This document shows positions 35,912-51,000 of a DNA stretch of 64,000 nt, one piece after another (within the stretch, counting starts at the first letter, position 1; the number at the start of each line of letters is the position of its first letter). Position numbers and translations under genes: made by a program. Source of the DNA: Stichopus chloronotus (taxonomy: Eukaryota; Echinodermata; Holothuroidea; Aspidochirotida; Stichopodidae); contig CM037843.1 of the NCBI GenBank assembly GCA_021234535.1, positions 9,794,979-9,858,978 of the forward strand. Reading direction: 5' to 3'. The notes below the pieces were generated by a model. It made no database searches and had not been told where the DNA came from. It saw nothing but the letters and a program-made list of their open reading frames with translations.

Positions 35912-38900
35912 ATCCAATTAAGCACATCAAGGACGTTTGTGAGTGGGTGTCCGTTTTTAATCAGTAATTGTTACGAAGTCAAAATTTCGCCGTAAGGATT
36001 CCCAATATGGGAAAGTATGAGCGATTAATATCATAATTACTCTTGTCACTGCGGACAAAAATTATGCCAGAAAAAGTTATTAAGGCATAGAATGAATATT
36101 TGCAATCGTTCTGACAGCATACGATAAGTTACACGGGGGTGTAATAAACAGGAAGGGCGCCACGCAAGACGCGCGAGAGAGAAAGAGGAACGGTGGGGGG
36201 GGGGGGAGGGGAGCAGGGGGTTATGCTCGCTTTGAGTTCTTCCAAGCCAAAGATATTCACCCATCCGGAAGTCATTTCGCTCTTCCGACCTGTAAAACTG
36301 ACTCAAATGTCTTTTACACACTCTTCCAATCAAGAGAAACAGTTTCAAGCTACTCCACTGACAATCCTAAATAACACCATCTTGCTCTATCAACCCCCCC
36401 CCCCCCCTCCTCCTTCAGCAAAAAGAGTATGTACAGCACCCACTCGTGGGTAAGAGTGAATTCAGCAGAAATGTTTGAAAATTTACTCCGAATGGAGCGA
36501 TTCCACATGCAATGAAACATCGCAACTTTATCGATTAAAGTTTTGCTCCATTCATAGGAAATTCACTCCTAATATGAGTGGGCTCTGCAGACATTCTTGT
36601 TTTTGAGTTCGCTCTTTTTCTTTTAGATAGCACATTTTCAATAGACCCGTTCTCCAGTATACCTTGAGGGGGTCATTCAAGTGACATCGATAAGTTTGTG
36701 AGGATTTGAAAGGTACCAAACACATGACAATGCTTATAACTACCATACGTAATCAAGTTTCAGATCCAAGTTGTTATGCAAACTGTCGCAATTTTTTGAA
36801 TTTTTAACCATGAGCTGTCGTGGTTGTCTTCATATTAATTTATTACAAATGTGAAATATGTCTTATCACGAATTTTCAAAAACCAAATTGAATCGTTGGT
36901 TACTCATTCCTTAATGTTCCGTGGTAAGTGACACATGGAGATCCTCTTTTAGTTCGACAATTTGTCATTTAGTATGTGAAGGAAACTTGACAGGAATAGG
37001 AAAGAAAAATTATGGAATTTTATAAAATAATTCAATGGACCTCTCTAAGTCATACCATCCTATATGTTACCCATAGAACAATTCACCCAATCCAATCAAA
37101 TCACTCAGTTTGGTACAAAATACGTTTCTTTTGTAAGTAGCCTATAGAACTAGTTTACCATTCAACACGGATACTCAAAGTGAATTCAAACGAGTAACAT
37201 CCATACTGTTATTATGAATTGAACATTGATAAACTAATCATTCGTCAAAACAAATTCAGAACAATCATTAATCGGCACACAGAGTACCCATGAAAACCGC
37301 AGGCGAACTGTTTATATCACATTAGTTCGGTCGCAGAGAAAGTAAGCGTACACGAGACCACTTTATTTCAGCGCAAACTCGAACTACGTGTAGCGTCCCA
37401 TACAAAGTATATTTGCAGGTTCAGGTAAATATACACAATTTCTCGTCACGGATGCGTTAACGGAATGAATAAATAGGCATACTTCTCTTTCATATTTGTT
37501 TACACATAATTATACGTTGATTATGCAACTCACGTATCACTCGGAGCCTCGGCTTTCCTGAGGGTTTATGGAGATGAGGATGTCGCAAATCCTGCAAACT
37601 AAAATTAGAGATTAGGCTCTCTGATCAGCTCCAAAACAAAGTTCTGGAGACGCAAAGTATCTCACCATCATCATCATTACCACCATCACCCGACATGATC
37701 CGGTCAACTCTTCACAAGATGTATGAGGCTGCAAAAGACGTAAGGATTAAGATAAATCATTTTGAATTTCAACTATATTTTCATTCGTCGCCGTCGTTTT
37801 TTCAACATTAAAGTAGAAATCAAGATTTTAAGAACATGTTTTTGTTAGTAGAATACTGCGTCCGACACAACACAATCTACCATGTGGCAATGTGTGACAG
37901 ATTTATGACTTGGAACAACAGTAACTGATACTTTCCTAAAAAAAATGAAAGCACGGATAAAATAAAACTTTCTACTACATCACATGCGATTGCTAAAACG
38001 TACCAGTTCCGCGAAAAATGTCGGCAGTCACATTCAGTACAGTATAATGTTCGAACTGCTTCCTCAAACCAATAATTCACTAATAAGTGAAGGGGTTCTT
38101 GAAATGAAAGAGAATAATGTTTCACTGCACATGCCAAAATACAGCCCTTACAAAGGAGACATTTTTCTTTCTAGCGCCCTCACTGGGTCGTATAATACGT
38201 TGTGACGTAATTTGAAGGGAGGGGTCCCCTGTTGGTCTGCACATGCTTTAATTACAATTTCAGAAACCCTGCATTATCTTTATTTTATCCACCGCTGCTT
38301 GAAACAAGCAAATGAAGTTATGAAATCATAAAACCTCGGATGTTCAAAATGCACACATGTGAGAGATCTGAACATCCTTGATGTTAGGGCGCGGAACTGT
38401 CATGAAGTATTTAAAACCAGTTGCCAATATCTGGTTCCTAATTCAAGATATTGCTGTTAATTGGAGGAAAGACTTCTCTGTTCAAGAGAGAAATCCAGTT
38501 GTTTCAAGATTACAAAAATGACACGCAAATGTTTGCAGCAAATCTTTGTCGTTCCTTAAAAGTGAAGGCCTTATTAAACCTTGACATTTGACAAAAAAAG
38601 AAACTGGAAAAATTTGGATAGGGTATATTACATACCTTGGAATAGTCTGGGCGTTGACGTCACATCCCTTAAATTATCGTTATGTTCCTTTTAAGGAAGT
38701 CACGATTTCAAAGAAACATAAAGGATATCCCCGTGGTTGTGTTTGTGTGACATCACAAATTACCCCTAACGCAATAGACCATATACAATTTTTATAAAGT
38801 AAATTTTATGACAATAAATTTAACTTTTATGAAGTATAAATTTTCTTCACTGGCCAATCCCTTTAAACAGAACGATTTATATCGTATGACAACTTCATGA

Positions 38901-41900
38901 AATCGTCTAATCGCATTCAACAAAACAAACGGTATTTAATATTCGTAAAAGAAGAGTAATTCAGAAAATTCGAATCCTGAATACCCCTTTAAGCTTGGGG
39001 AAAAAAAGAGGGAAAATGTAAGCGAAAGATTTGTTATAAGCTGCCCGTCTATGTAAATTTGTAGAGTTAATTATCATATTTACCATTATCGTACAAAATA
39101 AAAGAAAGAAAACGCATTAAATACGACCTGATGATAAGTGAGGAGATTTTATCGTGTGACTAACTCAGAACGGAATTTGCATATCAGCTGTAGGTTTACT
39201 GATTGATGTACTGAGCCTTTCGATTAAATATACAAAAAAGGAAAAAAATGACAAGAGCCGAGCTCATCCTGTGATTTCGCGATCTGTTACTGGCAGGTTC
39301 CTCAATTTTTAAGTATGCGCATTTTTGTTGCCTTCTCTCGGAAAATTCTATCGAATTTTTCTTGCACAAACCAGTCCATGTTATATTATTCTCGAACAAA
39401 GACACAGAGAATAATACACAATCGGAATAAGGATTATGAGATCTCATTCTGGAAGGTCAAAAGATGAGGAAATTTTCACTTTGACGGATTTAAAATAAAA
39501 CAGAGATAGTTAATGGGACATTAAATATATGATGAACTTGTCAACGTTTCAACTCTTGGTAACAAGATCTTGAAAAATGAGAAGAGGAGGGTCATTTGAT
39601 TCTGTGATTCTTTCGTAAACAATGGTGAGACCATGTAACGCCAAGTGACTTTGACCCAATAATTAAAATTAAATTAAGACATATGAGCCCCAAAAATACA
39701 ACATCACTAGTTTTATATTTCATTGTTATTCACAAGCAATTTTGATCAAATATGTACCGAAGTACGTATTTAAGGTCTTATCGTAGAATGTGACTCTAAA
39801 ATTTATTTTTATGCTTTCGAATCTTCATGGCTTTTAAATTATCCACATGTTGTTTCAGTTTTTGCAAGCACGAGTGCGTAAGTAAAACATATATGCACGT
39901 CACGAAACCAAAGAGTAATCGAATCCTCCCGAAAATCACTCGACGAGACATTTAAAGGACAAGAAAGAAGAGAGAATGTTTCCGATATGAGAAATGATAA
40001 GTTCAGTCTGAAGAAGTGCTATCGAGTTATTGATGATCCTATGATGTTATTCGATATACGAAGAAGAGCGAATATAAAAAAAAAAAGGAAACGGAGGGTT
40101 GACTGTAAGTGATAATGTTATATGAATGAGAAAAACAAATATGTTATAGAGAAAACCTGTCCTGGTTATTGGGAGATCTTTGTAAATACTGACAAATACA
40201 CGAGAAGTGCCATCACTAAGAATAGATACACTCGGATAACGATGATCTTAAACTGATATTTATAAGTTCTATGTAAGATAACGGGCTTGCTTGTACAGTT
40301 CTGCAACACATAAGCCGAAACGTTTGAAACGTCTTTTCAAGTGGGGGACATTCCATGAATAAATGGAGAATACATCAGAACTCGACAAAAGTGTCTCATA
40401 TATGTTCCCTAATAAAATGAATTGTTTATACAGACATCTCGTAAAAATGCTTTGAAAACTTCTATAACGTGGTACATATTGGCATTAGAGACTACTCATT
40501 GTTGTACGGGGGGGGGGGGGGACCCTAACATATCACCAAGACTACACAAGTAGGTAAAGTTATAATGTACTGTAATGTAAGTGCACATGAGTTCTAAATA
40601 GATGGATGACTGAATAAAGTTGATTGTTTGGGGGGGGGGGAATTATTTTGAATATTATTCACTAAGCAAAGAGTGAAAACCAAGTTTCATTCTGATATGC
40701 GAACTTTTAGTTTTAAGTCCGCCACCTGATGGTAATCTCCGGATTTATTGACTTTTTTTCCTGGAATAATAACAACTTTTACGCCTACGTACGTCATTCT
40801 AAAGAGCTTGACATTTACATAAATAGAAAGCTGAGATGCAGATTCTGTGTGATTGTGTCTGTGGATACCCATAACTAGGTCATCTGTCAACATAAGGAAA
40901 TCCGCTTTGAGGTTCATGACAGAACTGTCCTCTAACAAGGAATTATTACATTTGACATATCCTGATCATGATCTCCAAAGCCAACTGCGACATTAAAGGG
41001 AACATAACAAAAGGAAACAGGACAATCAAACAAAGGACTTGTCCCTGTGACTCCCTTGAAGAATGCCAGATACAAAATGAAAACAAATACTCCACACTAA
41101 ATCAATGAAGTCATGATACACCACTCAAAATTAATTCGTTTTGAATTAAGGATCGTTCTAAGGTTTTACGAAGTGATTTTTTGGTGCACAAACAAAATTC
41201 ATTCAACATTGCATCCTACATATGATGATATCTTTAACAAATATCGCAAAATGATTGGAATCTCATTGAACAAAAAAATAAATAAATGAAAAGTAAAAAT
41301 TATATATTCTTTTAATTTAATCGTTTCAATTGGGTAAATGCGTGCACTGAGATCAATAACGAGTTTGCTCTGTTAGTGGTCCTTTAACATTTTTAACCAC
41401 ATTTACAGAAGTTATCCAGCATCTATCTCCTTAGTTGCTTATTTTATTTCATTTGTTTCTTCTGTTGCTTGACAGACATATACATCATAAGGAAAACTAG
41501 GCCCGCGTGCACACAAAAGAAAGAGTTGCCAGATGACGCTGATCCATTTTTATAGTCTGATCCTGGACAAGAGAGAGAGACAGGAAGATGAAAAGAAAAA
41601 AATGCCAAAATGTTTAACAGATTGACAGGTCAGATTCCAGAGGTGGGGGATAGGAATAGGGGAGGGCACATGTGGCGTAAGGTTGATACTTTTTGCAGCT
41701 CTAGGATTCTAAAAGTTTTCAGGTAAGACTTTCCTTCTCTCTTGACCACGAACCTGTAATCCTTTGGTTAATAATAACAAGTACTAAAGGAAACAGGAGG
41801 AGGCTTCAGAACGCTACTTATCATAAGTAACTGTATAGGTAATTGTAGTAATGTAACGTATGATGTAACACATCGTAGAACATGATAGAGATTATTAAGA

Positions 41901-42536
41901 TATTCGTTTGTTTCTTTGATTTTAATTTAAAATTGCTTCTCTATTAAGATAAGCTCTGCCTGCAGATTTTGTTATCTACACTTGATGAATCATTCTGCGC
42001 ACACTGCCATCAATGAACAAATCTGCATATGTGTCCTTACAATGCGCATATAGTGAGAGAATGAGTGATTTATGACTGGTCCAGAAAATGAACCCTCATT
42101 TGCCCCAATTCTTTATAACTCAGAAGCAAGTTAGATGACTAAATCTACATCCAAAATCACCGCGTTTTCTTTAATGGTTTTTTTTTCTGTTTCTAGTAGA
42201 ATAAACAAGAAGAAGTAGGGCACGAGGGCTTACGTATTAGATATCCCCCTTTTTCACAGTTTTCCATAACCATGAACGTGACACGAGCTAGTCAGGTGCA
42301 TCAGCATGTTTGGCAGCCATTCATATTCACCAATAAAATGGGTGACACTATTTTCCCTCAAACATGTCTGGAGGACAAAACGTGATTGAAGCATGTTCTT
42401 CTGGACATGTTTTACATTTGGAGCATATCGTTATAACGAGGTAAAAGCAGGTTGCAACAGATAATATACATGCCCGTTGAGGGTGGGGGAATCCAGAAAA
42501 GTTGAATTTACAATTAGGAGAAAAACCACCACATAC
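35912..42536. other. Intergenic stretch, no gene recognised
   Basis: AT-rich with G- or C-runs near 36194, 36393, 40509 and 40631. A TGACGTCA lies at 38655, and a dispersed-repeat fragment at 38002-38060 (accagttccgcgaaa). An 82-residue open frame on the - strand (40938-40687, ending KLKVRISE) looks protein-like but has no recognisable family and no convincing acceptor. Confidence 0.4.
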
Positions 42537-42656
42537 GTAGTAAAACCATCGTTCGTCTGCGTTCGATTGGGCGTTCTTAGAACCTCCCTCGTAAGTTTTG
42601 GCATTTGAAAATCTACCCTTTATTAAGACTATCCGGCAGACGGCGTCACTGTCCAT
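42537..42656 (-). other. Candidate first coding exon at a TGACGTCA site
   Basis: On the - strand TGACGTC runs directly into ATGG, followed by 40 open codons (MDSDAVCRIVLIKG...ERWFYY) ending at a good donor TAC/gtatgt, phase 0. No family is recognised and no downstream exon is certain, so this may be chance. Confidence 0.2.
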
Positions 42657-42663
42657 GACGTCA

Positions 42664-44646
42664 TCATTCAAGGTAATGATATATCACCATGGAGAGTAAA
42701 GAAATGGAGCGCAAATATAAGTTGTGGATGAACACTGATTTAATTTTAATGCCAGCACTCTATAATATAGTGACTCAAACAGAACAGAAAATCAGATACC
42801 AGTGCCACTGAAGGATATATTTTTGCAACCGTAGAGAAAGGAAACCATTACATGTAATTGATAGAAGAACTACAATCACAATTTAGAATGACAATGTTTT
42901 ATTTTTATTTTGTTTTGTTTTGCTTTTACTTCAAATCGGCCAAAATCATGAAGGGGGCCGATCCGCCAATTGAGTTACCAATGACAAGATTTTTTTTCCT
43001 TGAATCTTCCGGTAGAAAAAGGCTCGGAATGTGATAATGATTGTGATGACTCCAACTAAATCAGGAGTGTGCAACCTTAGTCGAACACCGGACCAGATCG
43101 TATTGTTGTAATCGTCACAGGGGATGGAGTTGAACACACAGGAGTGTATATGAGATGCCCTTATACTGAGAAAACACTAGTTCCATGAAGAAGGAGGGAG
43201 GGGGGGATGATAGTTTCTTTACGTTTTATGATATTCTGAAGGAGATGTCTGCAGCAGTTCAAGTTGGATTCAAATGACAAGACAAGGGCGGCAAAGGAGG
43301 CACATTTAAACATGTTACGTAACAAGAATCACGAGGGAATATTTGGCCCTATCTTCCCCAGGCTGAATGAACCCTGATTACTTGTACAGGTAGGTTATTA
43401 AGTTAGCCGTCGTGTGGTTTACACATCCGAAATTTAATTGTATTGTCAACGACGTCAATATTTCTCGGTTTCGGTTTTCCCATTTTCCATTTTTTTCTTC
43501 GATATATCTACTGTTTGCTTTCGTTATTTCGAATTTCATTCATTTCATTTCGAAAGACCCTCCTGTCACTCAATCCATTACATGATATCATGGATTTTGA
43601 CAAGTCTTAGCGATTTGTGTCTCATAATCTCTCCTAATGTCTGTGACCACAACTTAACCCTGTCAGGTATATCAGGTGTAGTATACATGTCTTGAGACAA
43701 GAGCCTGAAACCTGACAAAACGAACCTGTGGAGTTGCTGCTCCTGTAGGTCGACATGAATATTCATATGGAAAATATAAACTCGCCAAAAATGTTCTCAG
43801 CATGTCAATAATTGAACTATGTCAGTAACACAGACCTGTCAGCGTGGTCTCGACTCACCATGACATGGTTTATGATTTTGATTATTTATACTAGGCTGTT
43901 TTTTTTAATACACTGTTCGGGGATGATATTAAACAGGATGTATATTTCAGAGGTTCCAAGTATTGGAACACATCGAATAGTCTTTAGGCGTTGTATTTGT
44001 GTTGAATATTTGATCTTTGGACACTTTATTTTTGACATGTCAAGCTGTCTTTGGAAATTGTGTCTTTTAACATTGTTTCGATATTCACAGTTTTTGATAT
44101 TCCCCTCTGTATTTTGACTGATTGTTTCACTGTTTCATGTTTGGTTTGTTTTCAACTCGAGATCTTTCCCGTCTCCATGGTTTGTTTCTGACTTGATGAC
44201 ACAACATATTACCCCACCCCTCCCACGTATGTTTATGGATATTGATGAAGAAATAAACTTGACAAGTACATTCCAAACATGTTAATTACAACCATCATGT
44301 AGGCTGTATAGAAGAGCCTAGGTAGGGAAACCGAGAGGGGAGACCTATGGAAGACTGATCAATTTTGCTTTGTGTCGCTGGTACTAGTTGAATATAGCAT
44401 CCAGGTGCAATTGCACATGTGTAAAGTGGAGGTTTATACAAAATTGGCTACTTGTGCTCCTTTGACATACAAAGCCGACGTACAGTAACTCCCGAAAGTG
44501 ATATTGACACCGATAGATATCAAAGATGTAACGCATATATATTGCGGAAGCGGAAAGTTTCCTGACATGATCTCCCGAGTCGTATATCATTGTAAAACTG
44601 ATCCATCCTAATCAGACTAACTGATCCCATCTTGCAATGAGGGATC
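42664..44646. other. Intergenic stretch, no gene recognised
   Basis: AT-rich. Hydrophobic short frames at 43438-44117 have the composition of random AT-rich sequence. A short G-run lies near 43197. Confidence 0.35.
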
Positions 44647-45093
44647 ATGATATTTGAACTATTGGATATGATCGTTGATTCCTTTTTTAAACGTGATAGG
44701 AGGATAGGAGGTCTGAGTGAGACTTATAGTTTATATAACTCGTTGTGCAGTTTGCTTCCAAAATCTGCCTCTGAAAACTTACACCAGATAGATCTTGGTC
44801 ACGAATCTTCTTATAGATTCAATGAACTCATCAATTCAATACTGCAAACCATTCCCATTGAACAGGTAGAGTTGCGCTACAAACTAAGTGGGAACCTAGT
44901 CTTGCAACAATTATTTGAATTGACTCCGAAACCATGTAGGAAGTTTTCTGGAGTGTTCTGTCAGTATCTCATCCAGCAACTTGTACTGATGGTTCAGGGT
45001 TTGTACTGTCGAACTAAGGTACTGTTCCGCAGTGCAAAGTACGTTTTGCTTTTTTTAATTTTATTTATTCATTTTTTGTTTTGCTACAGCTAA
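44647..45093 (+). other. Unassigned 148-codon open frame
   Basis: This is the longest open frame in the window outside the two genes. The middle part (LPKSASENLHQIDLGHESSY, then ELINSILQTIPIEQVELRYK) has a balanced, protein-like composition. The end is a T-rich hydrophobic run (FLILFIHFLFCYS). I recognise no family. Roughly one such frame could arise by chance here, so it may be a decayed element or nothing. Confidence 0.2.
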
Positions 45094-47970
45094 AGCAAGA
45101 ATTAAGGTTTAGGTGGTCAGTGAGGGATAACTAAGGGCCATGGGAGGTTGTACGGGGTGAGGGGAGCTATAGGGGTAAAGTCGTGCAAAAAAATGTTGCA
45201 AGGGCCCTACCCCCCACAAGAAAAAAAACTGATGGTGGAGCCCATTTCTATGGTAAAATGAGAATTTGACCACCCCCCTCTAATTGAAGCGTACCTGCTA
45301 TGGGAGGTTACGATTTAACGGAAATTAAGAACTAGAAGTAATGGAGGCAAATTATTGTCAAAACTGATGACGCCTTTTTACGTCCAGTGGGAAGTACGAT
45401 AGCTAGGGCTTTACTGCTTTACCTACAGTGTACACATTTTCGACCCTTCAGTAACAACCCGGTAACGTTGACTATTTGATTTCCGTTCAACCTGTTAACA
45501 CCGACATACTGCCGTCCACACCGTGTGCATAAACAACTAGGCTGTGTAAGTTCCATTGTACTTGCTCAATGAATTGAAAAGAAATCAAACAGAAACTTAC
45601 CAACTAAAGTGATATATCTCGTATCCATTAAAGAGAATTCATTTCCTATTAAACTGGTGTCGAGAGTCTACTACATGCATGTTTCTGAAATGTACAATGC
45701 TCTGCGTCTTTTCCAAAGAGCCCTCCAGTAAATTTCCCAACACGGTGATGATGTATGTGTTCAGCTAACACATATCGTGCTGTTCAGCGATGGTACCGAG
45801 GACCAATAAAACAGCTTGAGATGATCGTTTGATAAAATGTAGACTCAGTTCAGGGTAAACAGAAAATTGCTCTCCTATACGTAGTCAGCCCTAGCCTACT
45901 CTTGGACGTACAGAGAGTGAACAATAAGAATTATCGATCAAATAGCTTTTGAAGTTACTTGAATCTATTGTAGAGTGTAGACTAGATAGACATACTGCAG
46001 ATATACTAAGCATTACAACGCGTACAATCAATCTGCAGGGGATTCCCAACATTGATCAATAAAAGTCCGCCAATGCAGAAACATAACATACATATCAGTG
46101 TAAACACTATATGTCATAGCTTCAGTACACCAGGCTGCGTTTAACCACATCCCCAATTAAGTTACTTTTGGTAGGTTCTCACACAGGCACATCAAGTCGA
46201 TATATGAAAGCAGATGTTTTTCATTTGATAGAGTCTCCACTACAGCTCAAATGGTGCCTGCAATCCTTTTCTTTGACAGCTATATTCTTTTGTCAAATGT
46301 TTGGCAACTGAAAACTCCTTCATCTTCATTTGGTCCAACTTATTGGCAATCACAGTCCTTTAAACCACTTCATTTCATCGTAAAGTGTTTCGAAAAACTA
46401 ATAAGTGGGAGTCAGTACATTCTGAAGTTTCCAACAGACGTTGCGGTTTATATCATCACTAATTGGGGATAATAACCACAACGTTAAATGATCAGGCATG
46501 AAAATTAATGTAAGTAAATTTATGTCTGTATAGTATAGAACACTGAAACGTCGACGAATTAAGATGGGGCTTCAAAAGTATCGAATAATATGAAACAACA
46601 TGTAATTAATGCATGTGCCTTATTTTGGCGTCCACTGAGCCACAAACGAGTTTAACACACATATATGACGTTGGGTTCCAGATGATGTTGACCAGCTGAG
46701 GCTATGCATATGCATAAGTAGCATCGGTTTGGAATGAATATGTACATTTCCTGTTTCGCTGGTATTCCGTGTATTCTAGTATGTTACTTATTTTTGTTGA
46801 ATTTTAAGTGAATATATACAAAATGAACGGAACGAACCTTAACAACATTCAAAGCCAGCAACCACTAACAAAATGACCTCACGACGGAGGATTTTTTTCT
46901 GATGTCATTGTGAAGGTATAAAGTAACGGAAGATACAGACAGTCTGCACAAAGAGAAATGTGATGCATGGTTGCCAGGTTTGCGTTTTAAACGCCAAAAT
47001 AGGCAAACTTGACGTTTTTACCTTTGTTGGTTGGTAAAAATTAAAAGTGCACACCAAATGGCATTTGGCGTTTTGGGTGGAGGGGGGGGGGCTAATGGAA
47101 ATTACAATAAAACACCCGATTTTTCTGGAAATTCAATGTCAACCTTTTTGTTTCTCAGATTTTAATTGTCAGTCGAGTGGGACGTTACGGGTTTACAATT
47201 TTCTCTCCATGCACTTCAGCAATAATAGATTGCGTATGTAATGATGTATATTTCCGTGTGTTCGACACGTTGACAAGTGTTACACAGTACAAAAATAGAG
47301 GGTCAAGTTTCCTCACGTGGGAGCTTGTGTTATTTTGGCGTTTTTTTTTTTTTTCCAGGTGATATGGCCGGCAATTTGGCCGGTTTCCAACAAACTGGCA
47401 ACCCTGATACGATGGTAGAAAGGGACGGTGATTTCGGGAGTGACGAGAATCATGTTGAACAAAACTTAGATTATAGACTTTGAGCGCTTAGATTTCATGC
47501 AAACCTTTACTTTCGCATATGGTCTGTGCTGCGGTAAACGTACGTCTAGTTTTACCTCTCTCAGCCGTGTATACGATATGCATTGCAGTCTAGTTAGTCT
47601 GTTTACAGTTTGGAGTTGGAATTGCGTTAGATTACACTTGGAGTCCTTCTAACGAATGTAATCGCGTAACAGGTATTTTTGACTAGTGCTGCTTCTGACA
47701 TGCACGTAGCAGGCCTTAACAATTAATATTTAGTTCTTACTGAGGAGCCTCGTGCGATGACGTCTTACGATTTCCCAACTATGTCCCAGAAGTTGTAGCC
47801 ATGCTGAATTTGCACTGGTTGACATATTCGGTAGGAATGACGTCATTCTCTATTCAATTCAAAACTTTAACCTCTAGTATCATAACCAGATGTCGGTATA
47901 CCAACATCTGTTTCTGATAGTAGAGGTAAAAGCAGTGGGAGACAAGAACAAAACTTATGATAGAACTCAC
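45094..47970. other. Intergenic stretch, no gene recognised
   Basis: Contains G/C-rich patches around 45140-45300 (gggccctacccccc), a G-run near 47083, a T-run near 47341 and a TGACGTCA at 47838. No coding similarity is recognised. Confidence 0.35.
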
Positions 47971-48052
47971 CTCGATTACAGAAAAAAACATTGAAAGGAT
48001 AGTTGTTCTTCTCTTCTACTTCTACTTGTCCATGTGATAATAACTTCGCCAT
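47971..48052 (-). other. Candidate first coding exon preceded by TGACGTCA
   Basis: The - strand reads TGACGTCATAATGGCG and then 27 open codons (MAKLLSHGQVEVEEKNNYPF...CNR) to a strong donor CGAG/gtgagt, phase 1. The ATG context is good, and the CRE-like site two bases upstream would suit a start-proximal promoter element. No family is recognised and no partner exon has been found downstream. Confidence 0.25.
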
Positions 48053-48062
48053 TATGACGTCA

Positions 48063-51000
48063 GTCTCGTTTTCCCCGAGATTACATGAAGTCGAATATTG
48101 TGCGCTATGTACGAATCTAGCGCAGATGCAATCTATATCTGAATGTGACTTATAGTTGACATCTTAGTCCAAGTTACTGACTGAGGTATATAGATTTAGA
48201 GGCTGAGCTGTATCTATTTGTGATGCATTCCAAGCATAGAGTCTCTATAGAAAGACTTCAAGACCGTTGTCAGTCCCATCCTGTAGTTCTGTACACACGT
48301 CCTCTCTCTCTCTCCAGATGAAGTAATACAATTATTTCAGGGGTCACGGTACATACATAAGTTCAGGTATATGAAGGAATTCTGAAACGGCGCGCGGTGG
48401 GGTGACATAAAAAAAAAAAAAACAGGTGTATACTGGGTATGTGCGTGGTGGGTTAATAGAAAAGACAAAACAATGTGATCACCATATTTATATGGACTGA
48501 TAACATGTGGGAATCTACCGTTAGACAACGTATTCTGACGAGAGGACTTAGCTCAAAGGTTATCTTTTCATGTATTGCATTTTTCGATCAAGCTTTCGCA
48601 TAATTGACCTTCGATCTTTATCCAATGATTGGCAGACGACGTGACAAACAGAGAGATAGTAAAGAAGAGGAAAGATATGTTTAAGATATAATTCCCCCAA
48701 AAATTTCAAAATTAGGGGGGCAGACACTAACAGGAAGATCTACACTTGCACCACAGTTTAAGAGGGCTTCTAATTAACATTCATTCACAAACTATTTCAG
48801 CTGGTTAACACTATGACGGAGGCAAGTGCAGGGCGTTCTTTATACAAGAATCACAGCTTTAAGCCAATTATAGTGAAGTTTCAATAAGCAACATACTTGT
48901 ACCGATGTGGCAGTATATGCCTACTTTATGAAACCACCGTAGCCTACCATGTCACAATAGCGTGCAATAACATTCTGTGCCACAGTCACCCTTTAAAACT
49001 TAAAGGGTCTGTCACACTTTACAAGATCGGCAAGTACACAACCGTACAACTTTTGCTTTTATCCGTGAGCAAATCCTTTCGAGGTTTTTTTTTTTTTTTT
49101 TTTGGCGACTGGCGTGTCCCTGACACGTGACCTGACTTTGCGATAGCAACGTACATCACTGAAGACATACTGAAAAAGTTATGAACGGATGAATAAGGAT
49201 TAAGTACAGGATGTACACTTGCTAAAACAAACATTCACATACAATAAACTGTCTTGTTCCGTAACAATCCGCTAGGACTGGGCGTGACCTGCCGGATATC
49301 ACCGGACATGCGGCATCAGAGCTCCCGGACCATTCACAGGTTATCCATCTAACTTCGAACGTTCATTTAGCGATTCTAGCGCATCTAAATCGTTCTTAAA
49401 AACACGATCGGCTCTTATCCCTTGGGCCGATCCGGCAGTGTGTGACTTGATCTGAGACAACTTACCTTGCCAATGGTTTGGTCTATGTGCAATTTAGCCC
49501 GCTTGTTGAGCTGTAGGTAATATGGAGATCATGCTATATTCCACATGAAGAATTAAATATTGTGTACCGTTCAGCTTTTGTGTCATTTCAACAATGTTAT
49601 CACCTGATGACGGTGAAATCATTAGTTGAGATAATCAGGTTATCAAGCCTGATTTGAAGATGTTTACAATGACGCCAATCGTTTCTATTTTTTGTGTATT
49701 TACCTTTTTACGGGGGGGGGCTCTTTTTGTTGTGTTTGACCTGTGATATGTGTGCTGGGTTAACAGTCTAAGATGTATGAGTTTGAATCATATTTGCACA
49801 TAAAAAAGCATAATGATATAATTTGAACCTTGTTCTCTTTTCTAGTTTGTGTGCTTGTTTGTATGCTGTTCTTTTTTTTTTTTCGAGGAGTGTGTACTAG
49901 TCAAGTACACAAGGATTCGTAGATATATTATGTATCTGAAGACCGTGATTCTTCATAGGCGTAGGAAGCAATATGGAAGTGAGATGGGGCATAAATTTCG
50001 GACCGCCACACCCTAGACCAGAACGATATTGATTATGTTTAATTTGTCCGCTTTGTTCTACCAAGAAGAGCCACTTAAAAATCATTAAGAATAACTGTAT
50101 GCCATATTTAACCCATGCTATGACACTGTACATTAGAAATCTAGAAATCTTTGCTTTCTCTGCCAAAGATAGTATCGTACACATCAAACACTACTTAAAT
50201 GCCGGCGTGGCGAAACGACAAAAATATTGCAGGTATAGGGCGGGGGGGGGGGGGTTAATGATGGCAGGATTTCACGGACTGCATATAGAAGTCGGTGGAA
50301 TCTCCACGGTCTATGAATTTTAGAAGAAGTGGTGTAGTCAGTGCTTGAACTCTGTTTAGATACCTATGGAACGAACTTTAGGGCAGAATTCCTTATTTCA
50401 CGTAAGACTGATGCTTAGCAATTAAGGGTCGTGCGTTTGTGTGTGTGTGTGTGGGGGGTTGCGTAATAGTAGTGGCGATACTACTGAAAGGGGACCCAGT
50501 AACTACTTAACTTCCAAAAGCAAAAGTGGACATTGTGACTCTTTTTTTTTATAAAAAACGACTGTTGGGAAACTATAATGGGCTAGTCTCTCTTCTTTTA
50601 GAAACATCTTCTGGACGTGACTGCAGCGAAATTGTTGACAAAGTTAAATAAGAAAAAAACCCAGAAATCTCAGACCAAAACTTGACAGGAAATGTTACCT
50701 GAGTTGTGACTATGAGAGAATATATTCTTGCTAGCTACATCGTGACATGATGTATTCCGTCAACCAAATTGCTCCAACTCTGAAGACCCGGATGTTGATA
50801 TTTACACACTGGACATGATATGTTTTGAGCTTTTTCTAAATTTCATTCCTCCTGTTAACCAAATTTCGTTCATCCTGTTAACCTGTTCACCCCCTCCTCC
50901 TCCTTACACTTCCCCCTTGACTTCTTCGGGATCCAGACTACAGTACAAACTGTACGACTTGTCATGAAAACTTATAGATCAGAACAAAACATATTAATAT

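Noticed and set aside
43438..44117. Hydrophobic open frames on the + strand
   Set aside because: Phe/Ile/Ser-rich composition is what T-rich random sequence gives; no family or splice logic.
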